A stretch of 64,000 bases of DNA from Exiguobacterium sp018617385. Its GTDB lineage: Bacteria > Bacillota > Bacilli > Exiguobacteriales > Exiguobacteriaceae. A model generated the notes under the pieces. It saw only the letters and a program-made list of their open reading frames with translations. It was not told the origin of the DNA and made no database searches. Of the stretch, positions 24,292 through 32,386 are shown one piece after another. Position 1 is the first letter of the stretch. Each line of letters opens with the position of its first letter. Both the position numbers and the translations under genes were made by a program. The DNA is taken from NCBI RefSeq assembly GCF_018617385.1, contig NZ_JACSKA010000003.1, forward strand, positions 186,001-250,000, in the 5' to 3' direction.

Positions 24292-24872
24292 ATATGTCTC
24301 CTTTGTTTGGCTTTTTCACGTTGATGGAGCGTCACGACGAAAAATGCTGCCAAGACACCACCGAGGGACCCCGCGATGATGTCGACCATTGTATCGTTAT
24401 TCCCGTTTCCTTGCATCGTCGTGTTTAAGACGACGTCAGATGTGAATTCATACATTTCCCAAAGCGCCGCCCCGGCCATGGAAAAGACGACAATGTATAC
24501 GAACAAAAATCGTTTCGGAATCTCGGTTCGAATATCCTCATCGAGCCGACTAAAGAAGTCGAACCCAAGGAATGCAAGAAAGATGCCGCTTAATAGATGA
24601 AGGAACGTGTCCCACCAACCATTCCCGTATAGTCCGACAATCGAACCTAAATACTGTGAGGCAAACAAGAACAGGATATACGCCACCTTCATCTTGCCGT
24701 CGAGTTCCGTCTTAAACGTCTTTTCAATGAAAAACGGGATGAGCCCGGAAATGATTCCGGCCCCCGCCACACTCGCATCGAACCACGATTCTTCAATGAT
24801 CGATGTGACGAGTATGATCGCCATGAACAAGACGAATCCAAATTCGAGGATACGTCCTTTCGTGAGCTTCAT
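24276..24872 (-). CDS. Polytopic membrane protein, YjdF/DUF2238-like
   Basis: A 198-residue protein with about six transmembrane helices. Conserved polar motifs within helices, GWWDTFLHLLSGIFLAFLGF (about residues 90-110), AALWEMYEFTSD (about 142-153) and DTMVDIIAGSLGG (about 165-177), fit the DUF2238/YjdF group of predicted membrane proteins. The function is unknown. ATG 24872 is chosen over 24920, as AAGG precedes it and the hydrophobic part starts at once. It is divergent from a VOC gene whose promoter contains a LexA box. Confidence 0.7.
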   Translation of the reverse strand: MKLTKGRILEFGFVLFMAIILVTSIIEESWFDASVAGAGIISGLIPFFIEKTFKTELDGKMKVAYILFLFASQYLGSIVGLYGNGWWDTFLHLLSGIFLAFLGFDFFSRLDEDIRTEIPKRFLFVYIVVFSMAGAALWEMYEFTSDVVLNTTMQGNGNNDTMVDIIAGSLGGVLAAFFVVTLHQREKAKQRRHMKKSS

Positions 24873-24966
24873 GATGCTTCGCCTTCTTTCTAGTTTGTTC
24901 TCTATATGGTCTATTCCCAACTCTCAATCGCGTTCAACCTACACGATGTAATTTAGTTGGACACAT

Positions 24967-24995
24967 TTGCATTTTACGAACATACGTTCTATAAT
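24967..24995 (+). promoter_or_regulatory. Sigma-A promoter containing a LexA (DinR) box
   Basis: TTGCAT (24967-24972) and TATAAT (24990-24995) are exactly 17 bases apart. In the spacer, CGAACATACGTTCT (24977-24990) matches the Gram-positive LexA consensus CGAACRNRYGTTYC at 13 of 14 positions, with the core GAAC-N4-GTTC perfect. The site overlaps the -10 element, ideal for repression. Confidence 0.7.
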
Positions 24996-25025
24996 GAATA
25001 TTATGAATCCGAGGAGGAACTTGCT

Positions 25026-25439
25026 ATGCCGATCAATCCGTATCTCAACTTTAATGGGAATTGCCGCGACGCCGTGAACTTCTATGCCGATGTGTTCAAT
25101 CACGCTGCTCCAGACATCATGACGTTCGGTGATCAACCTGGTCCAGACGGTCAACCGGTGCCGAGTGAAATGGCCAATCTCGTGCTGCATACCCGACTCT
25201 CGATTCACGGCTCATCGCTCATGTTTTCCGATGCGATGCCTGACGGACCGGTCACGTTCGGGGACAATGTCACGCTCGCCGTCGTCACGGACGACCTCGA
25301 TGCCATCCACCGTGAGTTCGAGGCGCTCTCTGTGAACGGACGTGTTTTGATGCCGCTCCAAGAGACGTTTTGGAGCAAGGCGTACGGCATGCTCGAAGAT
25401 CAGTTCGGTGTCCAGTGGCAGTTCAGCCACGAAGCATAA
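25026..25439 (+). CDS. VOC family protein (PhnB/glyoxalase-like), probably SOS-regulated
   Basis: A 137-residue vicinal-oxygen-chelate protein of the PhnB-like subgroup, with paired beta-alpha-beta-beta-beta modules. MPINPYLNFNGNCRDAVNFY, the LMFSDAMPDGPVTFGDNVTLAV centre and the C-terminal FWSKAYGMLEDQFGVQWQF are family hallmarks. Relatives include bleomycin or fosfomycin resistance proteins, but most PhnB-like members have no known substrate. ATG 25026 follows GAGGAGG at good spacing. Its promoter carries a LexA box, suggesting a role in the DNA-damage response. Confidence 0.88.
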   Translation: MPINPYLNFNGNCRDAVNFYADVFNHAAPDIMTFGDQPGPDGQPVPSEMANLVLHTRLSIHGSSLMFSDAMPDGPVTFGDNVTLAVVTDDLDAIHREFEALSVNGRVLMPLQETFWSKAYGMLEDQFGVQWQFSHEA

Positions 25440-25445
25440 CGACAA

Positions 25446-25475
25446 AAATCCCCGATTCTGCCGAATCGGGGATTT
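25446..25475 (+). terminator. Bidirectional terminator
   Basis: A 12-bp perfect stem AAATCCCCGATT/AATCGGGGATTT with a six-base loop lies between the VOC gene and the end of the yqe cluster. Confidence 0.9.
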
Positions 25476-25477
25476 GC

Positions 25478-26203
25478 TTATTTTTGGGCAACGAAGAAGA
25501 TGCGCTCGGCATCCGCTCCTGGTGCATGTTCGGTAAAATCAGAAGTGACCGATTTGACGTGGAATCCGGCACCAATCAACCATTGCATGTACTGGCCAGG
25601 TTCATACGTCCGTTGTTCATGTGTCTCCTCGATCCGTTCGTACGTCCCGTCTTCAAGCGCGACGAAGAACGTCAAATCGTGAATGACCGACAGCGGGGCT
25701 TCTCCCGGGTCGGCAAACCAAATATACGAGCAATCTTCTCCGTTTGACGCGTACGTCTTTTGGTTGAAGAGCGTCTGCATCTTATTCGGAGCATGGACAT
25801 CGAAGATGAACAGGCCGCCCGGTTTGAGTTGATTGTAGACAGATTCGAACGTATCGATCACGTCCGCCTCGTCTCGCAGGTAGCAGAGTGAGTCACAGAG
25901 AATCGTCACCGCATCGACCGGTTCCGGTAACTCCAACTCACGCATATCTTGTTCCCAAAGTGGCAACTCGATTTCTGCTTCGAGTGCCTTTTCTTGTGCG
26001 ACTTCGAGCATCGACTCCGATAAGTCGATCCCCATGACGTCGTAATGTTCAGCGAGGCGAATCGTGGCCGACCCGGTCCCGCACCCGACATCCGCAAGCG
26101 TCGCGCCATCTTGGACGTGACGACGCACGAAAGCGACCCACTCATCATACGGCGCGTCTTTCATCAACTCGTCGTATACATAGGCGAATCCTTCGTAAGC
26201 CAT
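25478..26203 (-). CDS. yqeM: SAM-dependent methyltransferase YqeM
   Basis: A 241-residue class I methyltransferase. Motif I is LADVGCGTGSATIRLA (about residues 35-50), motif II GIDLSESMLEVA, and the post-I region AVTILCDSLCYL; KPGGLFIFDVHAPNKM closes the core. Substrate unknown. It overlaps the rsfS stop codon by one base (TAATG), the last gene of the conserved yqeG-yqeM cluster of Bacillales, so a link to ribosome or tRNA biology is often guessed. Confidence 0.92.
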   Translation of the reverse strand: MAYEGFAYVYDELMKDAPYDEWVAFVRRHVQDGATLADVGCGTGSATIRLAEHYDVMGIDLSESMLEVAQEKALEAEIELPLWEQDMRELELPEPVDAVTILCDSLCYLRDEADVIDTFESVYNQLKPGGLFIFDVHAPNKMQTLFNQKTYASNGEDCSYIWFADPGEAPLSVIHDLTFFVALEDGTYERIEETHEQRTYEPGQYMQWLIGAGFHVKSVTSDFTEHAPGADAERIFFVAQK

Positions 26204-26550
26204 TAGCCGACTTCCACTTCGACGTGTGGCGCGTCAGCCCACAATTTCTCTAGGTTATAGTAATCACGGTCGTCACGATGGAAGATGTGAACGACGACGT
26301 TCTCAAGGTCAGCGAGGACCCAACGTGCCGTGTCCATTCCTTCGAACTTGTGGAGCGGTAAGCCGTTCTCGCCAGCAACGTCTTTGATTTCACGTGCGAT
26401 GGCTTCGACTTGCTTCTCCGAGTTCCCGTGACAGATGACGAAGTAATCCGCGATCGGCGAGATCCCTTCCATGTCGAGTACGACGATTTCCTCGGCACGT
26501 TTATCGTCAGCCGCTTTTACAATCAATTCTAATTCTTCTCTTGCAGTCAT
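26203..26550 (-). CDS. rsfS: Ribosomal silencing factor RsfS
   Basis: A 115-residue protein of the RsfS/YbeB/Iojap family that binds ribosomal protein uL14 and blocks joining of the 30S and 50S subunits when nutrients are scarce. The family core VLDMEGISPIADYFVICHGNSEKQVEAIA and GMDTARWVLADLENVVVHIFHRDDRDYYNLEKLW is complete. AGGAGGG precedes the ATG; its stop overlaps the yqeM start. Confidence 0.97.
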   Translation of the reverse strand: MTAREELELIVKAADDKRAEEIVVLDMEGISPIADYFVICHGNSEKQVEAIAREIKDVAGENGLPLHKFEGMDTARWVLADLENVVVHIFHRDDRDYYNLEKLWADAPHVEVEVG

Positions 26551-26560
26551 ATTGACCCTC

Positions 26561-27118
26561 CTAAGGTATATTCACGAAATCGTTATACGTTTCAATCGTC
26601 AGTGGAAAAATGCGCACCGACTTCTTCAATAAAAATTCAATCGTCTGCTTCAGTGTTGCGACAACTGCTCCTTCGAGCGACCGCGCTGCTTCTGCCCGCA
26701 AACGGTCAACACCGGGATAATCCCGATTCGGTTCGATGGCATCGGCCACGAACAGGATTTGGTCGAGTCGAGACATCCCGGGCTCTCCCGTCGTATGATT
26801 TCGAATCGCCGAGAGCACCGCGTCATCCAGGTCGTATTGACGGGAAAGTAAAATCGCACCGACCGGCGCATGCAATAGCTCGTCCCCGTACTCGAGTAGA
26901 TTCGGGTCTAACCCTTCTTTCACGACGACTTGACGCATCTCTTCGACGTCAAAATACTTCGCATAATCATGAAGCATGGCAGCAAGACGAGCCTGTTCGA
27001 CCTCTTCACCGAATTGGATTGCCATCCGTTCTGCCGTCTCGACGACTCCGAGCGTGTGGATATAGCGTTTTTCCGGTAGCGTCTGTTTAATCAACTCGTG
27101 CGCTTCTTCAAACGTCAT
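26561..27118 (-). CDS. yqeK: HD-domain hydrolase YqeK (Ap4A hydrolase)
   Basis: A 185-residue HD-domain protein. Metal ligands are in YIHTLGVVETAERMA (first His), MLHDYAKYFD (HD), HAPVGAILL and IRNHTTGEPGMS. The family hydrolyses diadenosine tetraphosphate to two ADP. It overlaps nadD by 11 bases, the classical arrangement in Bacillales, and lies directly upstream of rsfS. Confidence 0.95.
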   Translation of the reverse strand: MTFEEAHELIKQTLPEKRYIHTLGVVETAERMAIQFGEEVEQARLAAMLHDYAKYFDVEEMRQVVVKEGLDPNLLEYGDELLHAPVGAILLSRQYDLDDAVLSAIRNHTTGEPGMSRLDQILFVADAIEPNRDYPGVDRLRAEAARSLEGAVVATLKQTIEFLLKKSVRIFPLTIETYNDFVNIP

Positions 27119-27677
27119 ACAACTTATGCTCCTTCACATATGTCTCGACTGACGTCGGGACTAGATATTTGATGGATTTGCCTCGCTTCGCCCGCTCCCG
27201 GATGTCCGTCGATGAGATTTCGAGTTGCGGCATATCAATCGTGCGGACGTCTGCCTTCTCCGGAATCAAATAACGGGTCCCCGGTCGTGCGACCGCACCA
27301 AACGTGACAAGACGGATGAGCGTTTCATAGTCATGCCAGGATTCGAGCGAAACGAGTGAATCGGCGCCAATCAAAAAGTAGAACGCGTCATTCGGATACT
27401 GTTCGATCAGCCGTTTCATCGTTTCGACCGTATAGGACGGCTCACTCCGTTCAAACTCAATCAAGTTCAACTTGAAGTCGGACTGACTTTGTATGGCACG
27501 TCGCGTCATCTCGATTCGATGTTCCGCTGAACTGAACCCGACCTTATGTGGTGGAATCGCAGCCGGCAAGAACCACACCTCATCCAGTTCAAGTTGTTCA
27601 CGCGCTTGTTCGGCGATCAACAGATGTCCGAGATGCGGCGGGTCGAACGTTCCGCCCATCAAGCCGATGCGGCTCAT
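27108..27677 (-). CDS. nadD: Nicotinate-nucleotide adenylyltransferase
   Basis: A 189-residue nucleotidyltransferase that converts nicotinate mononucleotide to NaAD in NAD biosynthesis. GGTFDPPHLGHLLIAEQ at the N-terminus carries the HxGH active site, and the C-terminal ISSTDIRERAKRGKSIKYLVP holds the ISSTxIR motif. Overlaps with yhbY (4 bases) and yqeK (11 bases) show tight coupling. Confidence 0.97.
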   Translation of the reverse strand: MSRIGLMGGTFDPPHLGHLLIAEQAREQLELDEVWFLPAAIPPHKVGFSSAEHRIEMTRRAIQSQSDFKLNLIEFERSEPSYTVETMKRLIEQYPNDAFYFLIGADSLVSLESWHDYETLIRLVTFGAVARPGTRYLIPEKADVRTIDMPQLEISSTDIRERAKRGKSIKYLVPTSVETYVKEHKLYDV

Positions 27678-27970
27678 GGGAGTTTGATTTGGCGATTTTC
27701 TTTCTCTGTCGCCTCTTTGTATAAGACGATGACTTTTCCAATCACTTGAACGACTTCAGCCTGTGTGCCTTCAGCTAACTCGCCAGCGACATCTTTCGGC
27801 GTGTCCATGCAGTTTTGAAGTACTTGGACCTTAATCAATTCACGTTTTTCGAGTGCGTCCGCGATATCTTTACACATCGCTTCACTGACCCCATTCTTCC
27901 CGACTTGATAAATCGGTGAGAGATGGTGTGCTTCGGCACGTAAAAAGCGTTTTTGTTTACCTGATAACAT
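27674..27970 (-). CDS. yhbY: YhbY/YqeI family RNA-binding protein (CRM domain)
   Basis: A 98-residue CRM-domain protein associated with pre-50S ribosomal particles. LSGKQKRFLRAEAHHLSPIYQVGKNGVSEA is the family opening, and the GxxG-like KNCMD/QNCMDTPKD loop and the VQVIGKVIVLYK strand are in place. GGAGG lies upstream. It is part of the coupled aroE-yhbY-nadD segment. Confidence 0.96.
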   Translation of the reverse strand: MLSGKQKRFLRAEAHHLSPIYQVGKNGVSEAMCKDIADALEKRELIKVQVLQNCMDTPKDVAGELAEGTQAEVVQVIGKVIVLYKEATEKENRQIKLP

Positions 27971-27976
27971 AGTATA

Positions 27977-28762
27977 TTATTCCTCCAATAATCCTTCGAT
28001 TAACTTTTTTCCAACAGTTTCGTCCGGTTTCACGCCCGTCCATTTCTCGAACGAGAGCGCGCCTTGCCCGACGAACATGGCTACACCTGTCACGATGATG
28101 GCCCCGCGACGTTTCGCTTCTTGAAGCATCGGGGTGACAAGTGGACGATATATGATATCACAAACGACCGTGTTTTGTCGTAATCCTTCTAATGAAAGTG
28201 GTGTCGATCTCTCGTCCATCCCGACAGAAGTGGTCTGAATGACGACGTTGTATCGCGAGATGTCGACCTCATCGAACGTCGTATAAGCGACGTCGAACGT
28301 GTCGGCGAGCGCTCTTGCCCGTTCCACTGTTCGATTGACAATCGTCACGTCACGCGTCGGGAGAGCTTGTACAATCCCACGGGCCGCTCCTCCGGCACCG
28401 ACAATCAGGACATGTCCTGTAAAGTCTGTGTATGGCATCAGTGCTTGGACGAGACCCGCCCCATCTGTATTCGTCCCGATGAGTCGGCCGTTTCGTTTAT
28501 ACACCGTGTTGACGGCTCCAGCATGTTTCGCTGCCTCGTCGAGTTCATCGACGTACCGAACGACGGATTCTTTATAGGGAATGGTGACGTTGAATCCGTC
28601 CCAGTTCCCTTCCCGCATTGCTGCAAATAAAGCCGAGAGTTCATCCGGTGTGGCATCGATGGCCTCATAACGCCCGAAAAGCCCAGACGCCCTCAACCAC
28701 TGCTCGTGCAGTTGGGGAGAGAGCGAATGAGCAATCGGGTGACCGATGACGGCCAAATTCAT
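27977..28762 (-). CDS. aroE: Shikimate dehydrogenase
   Basis: A 261-residue NADPH-dependent enzyme reducing 3-dehydroshikimate to shikimate in the chorismate pathway. The substrate-binding IGHPIAHSLSPQLHEQW, the catalytic Lys in NVTIPYKESV, and the nucleotide motif VLIVGAGGAARGIVQAL followed by NRTVERA are intact. ATG 28762 overlaps the yqeH stop codon in ATGA; an open extension to 28846 lies inside yqeH and is rejected. Confidence 0.96.
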   Translation of the reverse strand: MNLAVIGHPIAHSLSPQLHEQWLRASGLFGRYEAIDATPDELSALFAAMREGNWDGFNVTIPYKESVVRYVDELDEAAKHAGAVNTVYKRNGRLIGTNTDGAGLVQALMPYTDFTGHVLIVGAGGAARGIVQALPTRDVTIVNRTVERARALADTFDVAYTTFDEVDISRYNVVIQTTSVGMDERSTPLSLEGLRQNTVVCDIIYRPLVTPMLQEAKRRGAIIVTGVAMFVGQGALSFEKWTGVKPDETVGKKLIEGLLEE

Positions 28763-29871
28763 ACGAGCGCCTCGCGAAGTGTGACTGCGACGCCTTTTGG
28801 AGCCCATGCTGCGATGCGGCCACCTTTTCCGTGAATCGCGACCCAACCGAGACCGCTGAACACGATATCCGTTTTCACGCCGTCCCGTAAGCTGAACTCA
28901 TGACGGACGAGTGGTGGCAAGATTTCGAGTGTCTTCTCATTCGGTGGGTTGAGCATCTTCCCAATATGTTGGTCATAGAGCTCATCGGCACGTTCAAGTT
29001 TCGTACGGTGTGCTTTCAATTCATTCGACATGTAAATGACGAACGATCGCTTATTTCCTTCAAGATAATCTAAACGTGCCAATCCGCCGAAATAGAGCGT
29101 CTGTTGCGGATTCAATTGGAACACGTGCGGCTTGATTTCTTTCTTCGGTGTGATCGTCTTCAAATCTTTCGCATCGACATAATGTGCCATTTGATGACGG
29201 TTGATGATTCCTGGCGTGTCGTACAAGTTCGCATCATCGTCGAGCGGGATGTCGATCAAGTCAAGCGTCGTTCCCGGGAAATGACTGACGGTGATGATGG
29301 CTTCATCCTCTTCACCGAAACGTTTGATCACCTGATTGATGAGTGTCGACTTCCCGACATTCGTACAACCGACGACGAAGACGTCTTTGCCTTTGCGGTA
29401 ATACTCAATTTTTTCAGCGAGTTCATCGATACCGTGGCCTTTTTTCGCACTGATCAAATGAACGTCGATCGGGTTCAAGCCGAGTTCTTTTGCCTCTGCC
29501 TTCATCCAATTCGCCATCCGGTTCGGGTTGACCGACTTCGGTAACAAGTCGACCTTGTTTCCGACTAACAATACCGGATTCGACCCGACTGAGCGTTGAA
29601 GACCCGGTAGCCAGCTGCCATTGAAGTCGAAAATGTCGACGATTTTGATGACGAGTGCTTCTTTTGAACTGATGCCATTCAAGATGCGCAAGAAGTCATC
29701 ATCTGATAATTCCACATCTTGGACTTGGTTATAGTGCTTCAATTTGAAGCAACGTTGGCAAATGACAATCTCACGGTCAAGTGCCGATTGTGGTGCATAG
29801 CCGACCCCGTTCGGGTCTTCCGTTTGGATGGCCACGCCGCACCCAGCGCAATATCGTTTCGTTTCTTCCAT
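28759..29871 (-). CDS. yqeH: Circularly permuted GTPase YqeH
   Basis: A 370-residue ribosome-assembly GTPase needed for 30S maturation. An N-terminal zinc finger (CAGCGVAIQ and CQRCFKLKHYN) precedes a circularly permuted G domain: the G4 motif VGNKVDLLP comes first, then G1 GCTNVGKSTLI, G2 and G3 YDTPGIIN. The C-terminal NMR/TRAP-like domain binds RNA. It overlaps aroE by four bases and follows yqeG after a gap of 133 bases that contains a putative small gene. Confidence 0.96.
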   Translation of the reverse strand: MEETKRYCAGCGVAIQTEDPNGVGYAPQSALDREIVICQRCFKLKHYNQVQDVELSDDDFLRILNGISSKEALVIKIVDIFDFNGSWLPGLQRSVGSNPVLLVGNKVDLLPKSVNPNRMANWMKAEAKELGLNPIDVHLISAKKGHGIDELAEKIEYYRKGKDVFVVGCTNVGKSTLINQVIKRFGEEDEAIITVSHFPGTTLDLIDIPLDDDANLYDTPGIINRHQMAHYVDAKDLKTITPKKEIKPHVFQLNPQQTLYFGGLARLDYLEGNKRSFVIYMSNELKAHRTKLERADELYDQHIGKMLNPPNEKTLEILPPLVRHEFSLRDGVKTDIVFSGLGWVAIHGKGGRIAAWAPKGVAVTLREALV

Positions 29872-29905
29872 AGTTATACTTACTGCCGTTCAGGTTTCCC
29901 CTTCT

Positions 29906-29971
29906 TCATTCACCGTAGCACCTCGCTGCTACTCCTGAAGCGTTAATTCCGACGCCTTGGTCGCCGTACAT
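29906..29971 (-). CDS. Candidate 21-codon small gene between yqeG and yqeH
   Basis: An ATG at 29971 is preceded by a perfect AAGGAGG six bases upstream and followed by 21 codons ending TGA: the peptide begins MYGDQGVGIN and ends AARCYGE. The ribosome binding site is as good as that of any gene nearby. Its coding region contains a short hairpin (GTAGCA/TGCTAC). It could be a leader peptide that tunes yqeH translation or simply a chance frame; composition alone cannot decide. Confidence 0.35.
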   Translation of the reverse strand: MYGDQGVGINASGVAARCYGE

Positions 29972-30004
29972 GGGCAGCCTCCTTCTTCCTGTGCGTTCGA
30001 GGTC

Positions 30005-30631
30005 TTATTCATCTTTTTTATGTGAATCTTCGGAACGTGGATGCATCGCCTCACCGATTTTTTCAGCGACTGCGACTTTTGCCCGTTGTGCGTCAACGGC
30101 AAGTTCTTCCACTTTTTTCGTGATCAATACATACTTCCCACGACGCTTCATATGTGCGAAGACCACTTTTTCGAGCATCCGGTTAAATTTCGTGACGAGT
30201 CCGTCCGTTTTGACGACCGGTTGCACATGGATGACATGAATGCCCGCCATGTTGGCCCCGAGAACGTCTGTGAACAGCTGGTCCCCTAAGAAGATGGCTT
30301 CCTTCGGCGAGTACCCATATTTCGAGAGGGCCTCTTTAAATCCAGATGGTAACGGCTTTCTGGCACGAGCGACATAATGAAGGCCGAGTGGCTCCGTAAA
30401 CGTTCGTACACGATTCTCATTATTATTTGATACGACAATCACATCGAAACCGTATGATTTTACTTTTTCAAGCCACATCAATAAAAGCTCTGGCGCATGT
30501 GGGACGTCCCACGCCACGAGTGTATTATCAAGGTCCGTCAAAATGACGCGGACCCCACGGTCTTTCAATTCTTGTAGGTCGATGTCAAATACAGACGCGA
30601 CGAACTGTTTCGGATAAAGTCGATTAAACAC
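30005..30631 (-). CDS. yqeG: HAD phosphatase YqeG (YqeG IIIA type)
   Basis: A 208-residue HAD-superfamily phosphatase. Motif I LTDLDNTLVAWD, motif II VVSNNNENRV, the RKPLPSGF lysine region and motif IV GDQLFTDVLGANMAG are all visible. Relatives include phosphatidylglycerophosphatases (YqeG/GEP4). GTG 30631 is selected because GGAGG lies eight bases before it; a TTG at 30646 would overlap that site. First gene of the yqe cluster. Confidence 0.94.
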   Translation of the reverse strand: MFNRLYPKQFVASVFDIDLQELKDRGVRVILTDLDNTLVAWDVPHAPELLLMWLEKVKSYGFDVIVVSNNNENRVRTFTEPLGLHYVARARKPLPSGFKEALSKYGYSPKEAIFLGDQLFTDVLGANMAGIHVIHVQPVVKTDGLVTKFNRMLEKVVFAHMKRRGKYVLITKKVEELAVDAQRAKVAVAEKIGEAMHPRSEDSHKKDE

Positions 30632-30699
30632 GTAAAATTCCTCCAATTAGCTAAACGATTCAACTACTTATACAAGTATTGATATCCCTTCTATGGTAA

Positions 30700-30738
30700 A
30701 CGAAAACCGACCAAACGACTAGTCTATCGTTCGGTCGG
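30700..30738 (-). terminator. Terminator of psd
   Basis: A 12-bp stem (CCGACCAAACGA, 30707-30718, with TCGTTCGGTCGG, 30727-30738, one mismatch) is followed on the minus strand by TTTTCGTTT. It separates psd from the yqe cluster. Confidence 0.85.
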
Positions 30739-30756
30739 AAGAAAATTGACACAAAA

Positions 30757-31536
30757 TTAGTTGGATTTGATTGTCCCGATGACTTCACCGAGTCGAACCG
30801 GACCAATCTTTTCACGGTCCATTTGGATCGTATCCTTCTCAAAACAAAGGACGACGGTCGAACCGAACGAGAAGTATCCGACTTCTTCTCCTTTGCCCGC
30901 CTGGTCTCCTTCTAGCGTCCATGCAATCGTGTTGACGTTCAAGGCTCCGACCATGATATGTTCATACGTGCCGGCTGGGCTGTCAAAGCGCGTCACACGA
31001 CGATAGTTGCGTGAGAGCGGTCGAACCGTCTCCGTCAATCCGATTTCATTCACCGGTGCCGAACGATCCCCGAGTTCATAGTGACTGAGCACACGACCAG
31101 AGAGCGGCGTATGGACGCGGTGATAATCACGCGGACTGAGATAGAGGACGACGACCGTCCCACCTGCATAACGTCTTGCCTCTTGTTGAGAACCAAGTAG
31201 TTCCGCAAGTGTATACGACTGACCCTTCACCTCGAAACGACTGTCTTCTGAAATCGATTCGATGACTGATAACTTGCCGTCACACGGTGACACGAGGGTG
31301 TCGGACGACTCATCAATCGTACGCGCTCCTGGCTTCAAGTGACGAGTAAAGAACCCATGCAGTGATGGATACGCAGCAAGCGGTTGCTCCGCCTCTTCTA
31401 CCGCGATGTCATATACTTTTGCAAACGATGGAATCAAGTGACGACTCACCTTTGATTCTGCGAAACGCTTGAGGCGAGTGGCAATCCAAGGCGAGGCGTT
31501 CAGCTCAAATAACGTTTGGTAGAAACGACGCTTCAT
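30757..31536 (-). CDS. psd: Phosphatidylserine decarboxylase
   Basis: A 259-residue membrane-associated pyruvoyl enzyme making phosphatidylethanolamine. The autocleavage site is FGST in YFSFGSTVVL near residue 225, giving a long beta and short alpha chain; the HGFFTRHLKPGAR and SPCDGKL regions and the YLSPRDYHRVHTPLSG catalytic His segment are complete. It overlaps the upstream thioredoxin-like gene by four bases. The synthase for its substrate, pssA, is at 49.5 kb. Confidence 0.96.
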   Translation of the reverse strand: MKRRFYQTLFELNASPWIATRLKRFAESKVSRHLIPSFAKVYDIAVEEAEQPLAAYPSLHGFFTRHLKPGARTIDESSDTLVSPCDGKLSVIESISEDSRFEVKGQSYTLAELLGSQQEARRYAGGTVVVLYLSPRDYHRVHTPLSGRVLSHYELGDRSAPVNEIGLTETVRPLSRNYRRVTRFDSPAGTYEHIMVGALNVNTIAWTLEGDQAGKGEEVGYFSFGSTVVLCFEKDTIQMDREKIGPVRLGEVIGTIKSN

Positions 31537-31955
31537 TCCTCTTTAGCCTCCTCATTTTTAAAGAACGTCTCGTATTGTTGTTCAGAAACGGCACCCTCAA
31601 TGCGACCGACTTCTTTTCCATCCTCAAAGCGGATGATGGTCGGCGTACCTTCAATCCCATACGTTGTCCATACGTTATGGTCGGCCAAGTTGATGGAGAC
31701 CGCATCATATTCTTCGATAAGGGGCTCGACGTACGGCTTCACTTGCTCACAGTATTCACAGCCCGTTTGCCAGAAGTAAGCGACGACTTCACCGTCTTGA
31801 TCTAATTGTTGTTGCAATTCATCTGCCGTGACGGCGTTGACACCGTCGTCAGGATTGTTTTGATTTAAAAAGTACAACAAACCGATTCCGATGACGATAA
31901 TCGCACCGATGATGGCGAACGTAATAAAGTTCGCGCGTTTTTCAGGGTTTTTCAT
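31533..31955 (-). CDS. Membrane-anchored thioredoxin-like protein
   Basis: A 140-residue protein with one N-terminal helix (about residues 9-31) and an extracytoplasmic thioredoxin fold with redox motif CEYC in FWQTGCEYCEQVKPY and cis-Pro in GIEGTPTIIRFEDG. It probably handles disulfides of exported proteins. AGGAGG is nine bases from ATG 31955 and only three from an earlier ATG at 31961, so the later one is preferred. Coupled to psd by an ATGA overlap. Confidence 0.9.
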   Translation of the reverse strand: MKNPEKRANFITFAIIGAIIVIGIGLLYFLNQNNPDDGVNAVTADELQQQLDQDGEVVAYFWQTGCEYCEQVKPYVEPLIEEYDAVSINLADHNVWTTYGIEGTPTIIRFEDGKEVGRIEGAVSEQQYETFFKNEEAKEE

Positions 31956-31987
31956 ATGCATGATCCTCCTCTATGTTGGATAAAGAA

Positions 31988-32014
31988 AAAAGACTGACTC
32001 ATGCACGAGTCAGT
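31988..32014 (-). terminator. Terminator of the YjzD-like gene
   Basis: An 8-bp perfect stem ACTGACTC/GAGTCAGT with a six-base loop (31993-32014) and an A-tract on the left ends minus-strand transcription just after the small gene at 32030-32224. Confidence 0.85.
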
Positions 32015-32029
32015 TTGATTGTAGACGGC

Positions 32030-32224
32030 TTACTTCTCTTGTGCAACGTCGCTGATTCCCATGTCTTGGTTCAAGACATCGAGAAGTGCAACGAAGATTG
32101 TGATGGCCACGCCAAATCCTGTCGCGAGCATCGCGTTGAACTCTACACCATCAACGGCAGAAATGATAAATACCGCTGTATTCGAGAGCACAATCGCCCA
32201 GATCAATGTCACTAAATAACGCAT
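32030..32224 (-). CDS. Small membrane protein, YjzD/DUF2929-like
   Basis: A 64-residue protein with two transmembrane helices (about residues 2-21 and 30-50). MRYLVTLIWAIVLSNTAVFIISAV followed by GVEFNAMLATGFGVAITIFVALL has the pattern of Bacillus YjzD (DUF2929). The function is unknown. GGAGGGG precedes ATG 32224, so the longer open frame to 32266 is discarded. Confidence 0.75.
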   Translation of the reverse strand: MRYLVTLIWAIVLSNTAVFIISAVDGVEFNAMLATGFGVAITIFVALLDVLNQDMGISDVAQEK

Positions 32225-32386
32225 TGAACGTCCCCTCCATCTCACAGATGATTCGTAAAAATTCATACGACATTAGTATAGCATTGTTCGGATAGAATAT
32301 GCGACTTCGATTGTATATTCTTTCCGTCGAATCGAAAAATGTGATACGGTCGTAGAAACATCATTGTGAAGAAAAGAGGATGACTG

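Noticed and set aside
28763..28846. 28-codon extension of aroE
   Set aside because: Entirely inside yqeH in another frame; shikimate dehydrogenases begin at the IGHPIAHS strand, right after ATG 28762.
32294..32321. AGAATAT/ATATTCT inverted repeat upstream of the HAD phosphatase
   Set aside because: AT-rich seven-base arms with a 14-base spacer overlap likely promoter elements; chance symmetry is probable.
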